Source: JACKBC01 sp041391125
GTDB lineage: Bacteria; Chloroflexota; Anaerolineae; Caldilineales; Caldilineaceae
Direction of reading: 5' to 3'
NCBI GenBank assembly: GCA_041391125.1
Contig: JAWKON010000044.1
Coordinates: forward strand, 1 to 64,000
DNA length: 64,000 nt
Positions within the stretch are counted from its first letter, which is position 1. Every line of letters begins with the position of its first letter. The notes beneath the pieces were generated by a model, which was given only the letters and a program-made list of their open reading frames with translations, was not told the DNA's origin and made no database searches. Positions 58,885 through 64,000 of this stretch are shown here, one piece after another. The translations under genes and the position numbers were made by a program.

Positions 58885-60485
58885 GGCGCTTCCCCCTCCA
58901 TTGGGACATCCACCATGGCGCCGGCGGCGTTCCGTTTGAGCAGCAGAGGAAGAAACAAGCTGATGAGCGCCAATAGCCAGAGCGAAGTGGCAATTAGCGG
59001 CATAGAGGCGAGGATGCTCCAGTCGCCGTTGCTAATGGCGGTGTGGAATTCACCGAGAAAACGGGGCGGGCCGCCGATGAAAAGATAGGTCCAGTCACCG
59101 CGGCTAATGGCCAGGGCGCGCCGCAGATTGTTCTCCATCAGCGGTCCCAAAATCAGCCCCAAAATGACCGGCTGCAGCGGCAACTTGAGCATGTGCAGGA
59201 AAAAGCCAAACGCGCCCAACCCCGCCATCAGCAACATATCAAAGGTACTGTTGGTGGCGGCATAGACAGCCACAAAACTGATGGCGATCACGGTGGGATA
59301 GAGGTACCAATCCGGCACGTTGAGCACGCGCACAAAAATGCCCACTAGCGGTAGATTAAGCGCCAGCAGCATCAGGTTGCCGATATACATGGCGGCCACC
59401 AGCCCCCAAAAAATTTCGGGGCGCTGTTGAATCAGCAGCGGTCCGGGCGTAATGCCTAGTCCCAATAGTGCGCCCAACATGACGGCGGTGGTGCCGCTGC
59501 CCGGCACGCCTAGCGTCAACAGCGGAATGAGCGAACCGCTGACCGCGGCATTGTTGGCCACTTCGGGCGAGGCCACACCACGTATGTCATCGATATCGGC
59601 AAAGAGATCTTGGGGGATGCCCGAGATGCGCTTTTCGGTAGAGTAGGCAATAAACGCCCCAATGGCGGCCCCGGCGCCCGGTAGGATGCCCACCAGAAAA
59701 CCGATAATGGCGCCGCGTACCAACGTCCAGATTTTGGAGAAAAATTCTTTGAGGGGCACCATAACGCGCCCCATGCTCAAGATCGCATTCTGCCCTTCAA
59801 TCCGTTCATAGGTCAGACGCAACACCTCATTGACGGCGAAAAAGCCAATCACCACTACCACAAAATCGAGTCCATCATAGAGGCGCAAATTGTTGAAGGT
59901 AAAGCGCGGCGCCCCTGTCATCACGTCCAACCCTACCGTGGAGATCATCAGGCCGATGAGCGTGCCAATGAGCCCTTTGGCCAGATTGGCGCCGGCCAGG
60001 CTGGAAAGCGTGGAAAAGGCAAAGACAATCAGCGCAAAATATTCGGCGGGGCCAAATTTGATGGCCCAGCGCGCCAGCAAGGGCGCCGCCACCATCATGG
60101 CAATAATCGACACATTGGAGCCAAAGAATGACGCCAATGCCGACGTGGCCAGCGCCGGTCCCGCCCGCCCGCGCCGCGCCAGCGCATTGCCTTCCAGCGC
60201 CGTCACCACGGCAGCTGAGGTGCCCGGCACATTAATCAGGATAGCGCTGATCGAGTTGCCATATTCGGCGCCATAATAGATGCCGGCAAAGAGAATCAAC
60301 ATCTGCGTGGGGTCGAGCTTGAGCGCAAAGGCCAGCGGAATCAACACCACAATGCCGTTGATAGGACCAATGCCCGGCATCATGCCTACAAAGGTGCCGA
60401 TGACGGCGCCAAAAAAGGCGATGAGCAAATTTTGAAAGGTGAGGGCAACGGCAAAGCCGTCGAGAAGATGTTGGAGGGTTTCCAT
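58881..60485 (-). CDS. Tripartite tricarboxylate transporter, large permease (TctA family)
   Basis: The 534-residue large membrane subunit of a TTT importer, with about 11-12 spans. Family features are clear: AVIGTFVGMMPGIGPINGIV and ILLAGIYYGAEYGNSISAIL-like (LFAGIYYGAEYGNSISAIL) near the N-terminus. INVPGTSAAVVTALEGNALA follows. The second repeat has GFLVGILPGAGAAIGAFIAY and LTLGVPGSGTTAVMLGALLG. It is the last gene of a tctC-tctB-tctA order read on the minus strand, with a palindrome between tctB and tctA. The substrate is a carboxylate by family; the exact one is unknown. Confidence 0.94.
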   Translation of the reverse strand: METLQHLLDGFAVALTFQNLLIAFFGAVIGTFVGMMPGIGPINGIVVLIPLAFALKLDPTQMLILFAGIYYGAEYGNSISAILINVPGTSAAVVTALEGNALARRGRAGPALATSALASFFGSNVSIIAMMVAAPLLARWAIKFGPAEYFALIVFAFSTLSSLAGANLAKGLIGTLIGLMISTVGLDVMTGAPRFTFNNLRLYDGLDFVVVVIGFFAVNEVLRLTYERIEGQNAILSMGRVMVPLKEFFSKIWTLVRGAIIGFLVGILPGAGAAIGAFIAYSTEKRISGIPQDLFADIDDIRGVASPEVANNAAVSGSLIPLLTLGVPGSGTTAVMLGALLGLGITPGPLLIQQRPEIFWGLVAAMYIGNLMLLALNLPLVGIFVRVLNVPDWYLYPTVIAISFVAVYAATNSTFDMLLMAGLGAFGFFLHMLKLPLQPVILGLILGPLMENNLRRALAISRGDWTYLFIGGPPRFLGEFHTAISNGDWSILASMPLIATSLWLLALISLFLPLLLKRNAAGAMVDVPMEGEAP

Positions 60486-60514
60486 GAGAAAGTGTGAGTT
60501 TCGGTTAGCGAATG

Positions 60515-60605
60515 TGTGTTGCGTGTTACGTATTGCGTGAACCGGTATAGATTCTTGTTTTGTTTAGAGTTTCTGAACCGATTCACGCAATACGCAATAC
60601 ACAAC
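60515..60605. repeat. Word-built palindrome (TTGCGTGTTACGTATTGCGTG words)
   Basis: TGTGTTGCGTGTTACGTATT...GAACCGG on the left and CCGATTCACGCAATACGCAA...CACA on the right, ending at 60605. The arms match those at 11595, 22305 and 39260. It lies in the tctB-tctA gap and fills nearly all of it. Confidence 0.82.
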
Positions 60606-60615
60606 ATGTGAATGC

Positions 60616-61059
60616 CTAAAATGGCAACAACCCATTGGGTAAATTGAGCGCCAGGCCATAGTCGAACAGAAAATAGAGGAAAAGCGCCGTACCCAACGAC
60701 GCCAGCAGGGATTTGACCGGCGGGCCTTTAAAGATGAGCGCCAACACAATCATTTCCAGAGCGGTGGCGATCACAAAGCCGACGGGTCGCATAATATTGG
60801 CGTAAACCACAAGGCTGCCAATTATGATGCTCATTTGCACCCACGAGGCAACCGGGGGCCACGTGGGATTGGGGTCTGGTCGCAAGATCATCCAGACGCT
60901 GCATATGGCCAGCAAGATGCCTAAGATCAGCGGGAATGCGCCTGGCCCCAACGGGTCTGCCGGCAGGCTGGATTTTAAGGTGCTAGCCTGCCAGGTATAC
61001 GCCACAGCGAAAATTAGCAGGAACAGCCCGGCAATGCGGTCGGTCAGGTGGATCTTCAT
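60616..61059 (-). CDS. Tripartite tricarboxylate transporter, small permease (TctB family)
   Basis: A 147-residue membrane protein with four hydrophobic segments: IAGLFLLIFAVAYTWQA, LGPGAFPLILGILLAICSVW, IIIGSLVVYANIMRPVGFVI and SLLASLGTALFLYFLFDYGL. SLPADPLGPGAFPLILGILL is the TctB signature. It sits between the tctC-type and tctA-type genes in the normal order and would form the membrane part of the importer with TctA. The family is poorly conserved, so the call rests partly on context. Confidence 0.88.
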   Translation of the reverse strand: MKIHLTDRIAGLFLLIFAVAYTWQASTLKSSLPADPLGPGAFPLILGILLAICSVWMILRPDPNPTWPPVASWVQMSIIIGSLVVYANIMRPVGFVIATALEMIVLALIFKGPPVKSLLASLGTALFLYFLFDYGLALNLPNGLLPF

Positions 61060-61076
61060 TATGAGTTCCTAGGTTG

Positions 61077-61148
61077 AGAGTAGGGAATAGGAAGTAGGGA
61101 GTAGGGAGAGCGAAGCGTCTCGCCTTCCTTACTCCCTACTCCTTACTC
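61077..61148. repeat. Word-built palindrome (GTAGGGAGTAGGGAG words) overlapping the tctC stop
   Basis: AGAGTAGGGAATAGGAAGTA... on the left pairs with ...TACTCCCTACTCCTTACTC on the right. The last codon and stop of the tctC-like gene (61143-61148) lie inside the right arm. Confidence 0.78.
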
Positions 61149-62186
61149 AATCAGCCCCAAATCTTTGCTCAACTGGCGGAAGTTGCCCACCTGATTCGAG
61201 ACAAACGTGGAGAACTCATCACCCACCATGACAAAGCTGGCAATACCGGCCTGTTTGCGCGCCTCTTCCCACTCGGCAGATTGGGCGGTCTGCTGCAGCG
61301 CATCAACCCAATAGGCGTACGCCTCGTCAGACATACCGGCGGGTACATAGAAGCCGCGGAAGACGATCCATTCGGCGTCGTAGCCGGATTCAATGGCGGT
61401 GGGCGCCTGGTCAAAGGGCGCCTCCAGCCGCTCTTTGGTCAGCACGGCCAGCACGCGCACATCGCCTGCTTCCACTTGACCAATGACTTCGGATACGTCG
61501 CCAGGGAACACGTCGATAAAGCCACCCAGCAGCGCCGTCAACGCTTCACCGCCGCCGTCAAAGGGGGTATAGGTTAATGCCAACGGATCGACGCCTGCGC
61601 TCTGCGCCAGAATCATCACCTTCATGTGGTCCTGACCACCCACAGCGCTGCCGCCGCCAAAATTTACCGAACCGGGGTCAGCCTTGAGCGCGGCCATCAG
61701 CTCTTCCAGCGTCTGGTATGGGGAATCGGCGGCCACCGAGAGGGCGGCAAAGTCGGCGCCCAGCGCGCCCAACCAGCGCACATCATTTTCGGTGAGATCG
61801 CCAAATTCGCCCTGAGCAATGCGCAACGTAGTGGCCGGGCTGGCCGCGATGAGCAGGTTGTCGTTCTCGTTCTGCTCGGTTACCACATAGGTCATGGCCA
61901 CGCCGCCGCCGCCGCCCGCCATATTGGTCACGGTGAAGGCGTCGTCCACAATGCCGGCGTCATTCATAGCTTTGGTGATGGCGCGGCAGGTAAAGTCCCA
62001 GCCGCCGCCGGGGTTGGCCGGCGCAATGCATTCCGGTGAGCTTGCCATAAACGCATCTGCCGCGGGCGCCGCCGCCGAATCGGCCGGTGGCGCCGCGCCC
62101 GAGTCGGCCGGCATGGGCGCGCAGGCCGCCAGCGCCAAGACGCTCACCAGCAGCAATGACACAATTAACGATTTTCGTGTAAACAT
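61143..62186 (-). CDS. Tripartite tricarboxylate transporter binding lipoprotein (TctC/Bug family)
   Basis: A 347-residue extracytoplasmic binding protein that delivers a carboxylate to the TctAB permease. The signal with lipobox VLALAAC (Cys22) is clear, followed by an Ala/Pro-rich linker. Bug-family features: CIAPANPGGGWDFTCRAITK (first loop), NMAGGGGGVAMTYVVTEQ, SPYQTLEELMAALKADPGSV and NFGGGSAVGGQDHMKVMILA. The ligand-side motif is ALTYTPFDGGGEALTALLGG. The start follows AGGAGATAATCC. It is the first gene of the transporter operon and is preceded by a structured leader (62214-62286). Confidence 0.93.
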   Translation of the reverse strand: MFTRKSLIVSLLLVSVLALAACAPMPADSGAAPPADSAAAPAADAFMASSPECIAPANPGGGWDFTCRAITKAMNDAGIVDDAFTVTNMAGGGGGVAMTYVVTEQNENDNLLIAASPATTLRIAQGEFGDLTENDVRWLGALGADFAALSVAADSPYQTLEELMAALKADPGSVNFGGGSAVGGQDHMKVMILAQSAGVDPLALTYTPFDGGGEALTALLGGFIDVFPGDVSEVIGQVEAGDVRVLAVLTKERLEAPFDQAPTAIESGYDAEWIVFRGFYVPAGMSDEAYAYWVDALQQTAQSAEWEEARKQAGIASFVMVGDEFSTFVSNQVGNFRQLSKDLGLIE

Positions 62187-62213
62187 TGGATTATCTCCTA
62201 AAATGAGTTGTGG

Positions 62214-62286
62214 TCATGCATCAGAAACGGCTATTGCGCAAAGGCAATAGCTAAAATATCAGGCGAATTGCGCGTCTGATGCATGA
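62214..62286 (-). promoter_or_regulatory. Structured leader upstream of the tctC-like gene
   Basis: TCATGCATCAGA (62214-62225) is exactly inverted at 62275-62286. Inside, GCTATTGC (62230-62237) pairs with GCAATAGC (62244-62251). The element is 28 nt upstream of the start codon, just above the binding site. It could be an RNA switch or an operator pair. The rest of the 62187-62440 gap has no gene. Confidence 0.5.
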
Positions 62287-62440
62287 AAATTAATATCTGT
62301 ATTTCTGGCAGTTACAACAAAAGGAAATGCTGAATTGGGTGTGGCGTCCAGTATAAACGCCTTGGAGATTCAGACCAAAAACCGGGTATGTTGGAACGCG
62401 CGATTTAACCAAATGTGTTCCACATAGGTATGGTGGATCA

Positions 62441-62472
62441 AAAAAACCCGAGTGCATAGCACTCGGGTTTTT
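62441..62472 (-). terminator. Intrinsic terminator of the binding-protein gene
   Basis: AAAAACCCGAGTGC (62442-62455), loop ATA and GCACTCGGGTTTTT (62459-62472) form a perfect 14-bp stem with T-runs on both strands. It lies 19 nt after the stop of the next gene on the minus strand. Confidence 0.92.
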
Positions 62473-62491
62473 CTATTTTGAAAAGCAAACT

Positions 62492-64000
62492 TTACTCAGC
62501 CCGACTCCATTCGCCAATGTTCCACATCTCAGAGTCCCATCCGCCCTGCATTTTAACGCCCTGCAGGCCGTTTACAATCGCAGACACGCTGCCGCGATGG
62601 ACCAGCGGAATCTGGAAATAGCTTTGCACGTTGATGTCATTGAGCTGCTTGACAATATCTTCGCGCTCAGGGCCAATCGGCGTCTGGGTTAACTGCTCGT
62701 AAAGGGCATCATATTCTAGGCTACAGCCGCGGAAAATGTTGCCGCCGCCCCAGGTATTCTCTTTGCCTGAAATCTGCGAACACACCCAGTTTGCCAGATG
62801 CTGCTGCGGGTCAATACTGGGACCAGTGGTATACATCTCCACATCGGTGAAGAATTTCTGATAAGTGTCATTGCTGTTGGGGTCGCCGCCAAAGTAGACG
62901 CCGGCGTCATGGTTCAACAATTCCGTGTCCACGCCAATCTCAGACCACCATTGCTTGATCAGCGCCTGCGTCTTCTGGCGCACGCTGTTGGTGCTGGTCT
63001 GGTAGCGCACCTTGAGCGGAATGCCGTTGTATTCACGGATGCCATCGCCGTCGCTATCCACAATGCCGGCGCCGTCCAGCAGCGCAATGGCGCCTTCAAT
63101 ATCCTGGGTTAAACAGCTATCATTGGCCGTCGAAGCGTAGTAGGCGGGCGCTGGAATTACGTTACAGGTGGCCTTGCCGGCAAACCCATAAAGTTGCTCG
63201 GCAATCAGGTTGCGATCAATGGCCATAGACATGGCCTGCGCAATCGGCGTGCCCACCAGGAACGGATGCGGATTAGCGCCGCCATCATATTCAGAGCGCA
63301 GATCGCCCAAATCGGGATCCGGATTGGTCTGATTGACCAAAATACGCTCCACGCTGCCGGCGAATTCGGAAAGAATCACGCCATTGCCGGCCTTTTCCAT
63401 TTCGGCCAACACATCCGGCTCCACTTGCAGGTTCCAGGCATAATCGGCTTCACCGGTCTCCAAGGCGGCGCGGGCAGATCCAACCGCGTCGCCGCCACCT
63501 TTGAAGATTACCTTGTCAAAGTACGGTGCATCACCATGATAAAACTCATTGCGCTCATAAGTGGCCACATCGTTGACCTTGAAGTCGACGATCTTAAAGG
63601 GGCCAGTTCCCAAGGGCAACGTGTTCTGATCGTTACAGGTCTGGGCGGCCGCGCCCACACAGTCGGCAAACTGGGCGGCATTAATGATGGGCACATTGGC
63701 GCCCACAAAGGCCGTGTAGGGGAAGGGGGTCGGCTTATCAAAGGTGATCACAACTGTGTAGTCATCTGGCGCTTCAATCGACACAATGCCGTCAAAAGCC
63801 TCGGTGGAAACACAGCCAGTGTCGGGATCGATACAGTAGTTATATGTGAAGATCACGTCAGCCGACGTAAAGTCAGAGCCGTCGGACCATTTGACGCCCT
63901 CCTTCAGCTTCCAAGTGATCTGGGTCAGATCCTCAGAAATGCCGCCATTCTCAACTGTGGGGATCTCAGTGGCCAGCTTGGGCACAAAACTGCCATCGGG
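62492..64000 (-). CDS. ABC transporter substrate-binding protein, family 5 (peptide/oligosaccharide type), partial
   Basis: An extracytoplasmic binding protein of the OppA/DppA class. The frame is open to the right edge; the N-terminus with its signal is missing. About 502 residues are visible. Family features: VPKLATEIPTVENGGISED, ITWKLKEGVKWSDGSDFTSA (the SBP_bac_5 signature), DVIFTYNYCIDPDTGCVS, NTLPLGTGPFKIVDFKVNDV, AMSMAIDRNLIAEQLYGFAG and IKQWWSEIGVDTELLNHDAG. The ligand cannot be told: a peptide, nickel or oligosaccharide is possible. Six or more cysteines (CIDPDTGC, CVGAAAQTC, CNVIP, CLTQ, CSQI, CSLEY) suggest disulfides. It is followed by a strong terminator, so it may be last in its operon. 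Confidence 0.92.
   Translation of the reverse strand, partial: PDGSFVPKLATEIPTVENGGISEDLTQITWKLKEGVKWSDGSDFTSADVIFTYNYCIDPDTGCVSTEAFDGIVSIEAPDDYTVVITFDKPTPFPYTAFVGANVPIINAAQFADCVGAAAQTCNDQNTLPLGTGPFKIVDFKVNDVATYERNEFYHGDAPYFDKVIFKGGGDAVGSARAALETGEADYAWNLQVEPDVLAEMEKAGNGVILSEFAGSVERILVNQTNPDPDLGDLRSEYDGGANPHPFLVGTPIAQAMSMAIDRNLIAEQLYGFAGKATCNVIPAPAYYASTANDSCLTQDIEGAIALLDGAGIVDSDGDGIREYNGIPLKVRYQTSTNSVRQKTQALIKQWWSEIGVDTELLNHDAGVYFGGDPNSNDTYQKFFTDVEMYTTGPSIDPQQHLANWVCSQISGKENTWGGGNIFRGCSLEYDALYEQLTQTPIGPEREDIVKQLNDINVQSYFQIPLVHRGSVSAIVNGLQGVKMQGGWDSEMWNIGEWSRAE

Overview
The window looks like a chromosomal piece of an Anaerolineae/Caldilineae-type Chloroflexota (inference). Support comes from the gene mix: a MoxR-DUF58-DUF4129 set, an FGE-like protein with a membrane segment, a tungstate/molybdate module with a MoeA-substrate-binding fusion, a tripartite tricarboxylate transporter, an Ldh2-family dehydrogenase, GH4, DUF4058 and a fused FolK-FolP. 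G+C is moderately high. There is no phage, CRISPR array or rRNA operon, and only one degraded tRNA-like sequence.

Layout. 1-2850 (minus): a badly frameshifted protein, a GH-A-like glycosidase domain followed by beta-sandwich repeats, running off the left edge. 3343-10214: lipoprotein, inositol-phosphatase family enzyme, FGE-like membrane protein, tyrS and fabI, all intact. 10361-16473: moeA, a MoeA-binding-protein fusion and a tupBCA-like oxyanion transporter. 16491-20171: flavin-dependent oxidoreductase, DM13 lipoprotein-like gene, a tandem pair of possible small RNAs and an enolase-superfamily gene. 20262-23820: E1 alpha, E1 beta and E2 of a 2-oxoacid or acetoin dehydrogenase complex. 23863-29414: AbiEii-type nucleotidyltransferase, a duplicated 101-codon gene and a SARP-like regulator cut short at the second copy. 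29519-37920 (minus): GH4, Rpn nuclease, DUF4058, folKP and a two-subunit ABC exporter. 38262-42303: Ldh2 gene between inverted repeat elements, an unknown protein and gap. 42679-45851 (minus): M4 protease with a DNRLRE tail. 46422-52103: small membrane protein, MoxR, DUF58, methyltransferase, DUF4129. 52204-56995: HNH module, pdxH, broken HigA-like gene, HlyD adaptor, DMT transporter. 57247-62186: sulfatase and TctABC. 62492-64000: peptide-type solute-binding protein, cut by the right edge.

Two signals cut across the map. First, many intergenic gaps hold a quasi-palindrome built from short repeated 'words' (for example GCGTATTGCGTGTTGCGT, GATGACAAGATGAC, GATTACACAGATT, CACAAAAACACAAAAGCC). 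The words differ between elements but the architecture is shared. Some word tracts also sit inside coding sequence, in protein linkers and in the 5' part of gap. Second, frameshifts are strongly clustered: several blocks are riddled with single-base indels, often in homopolymers, while neighbouring blocks are clean. This points to locally poor consensus sequence more than to real gene decay, so many 'pseudogenes' here may be intact in the organism.
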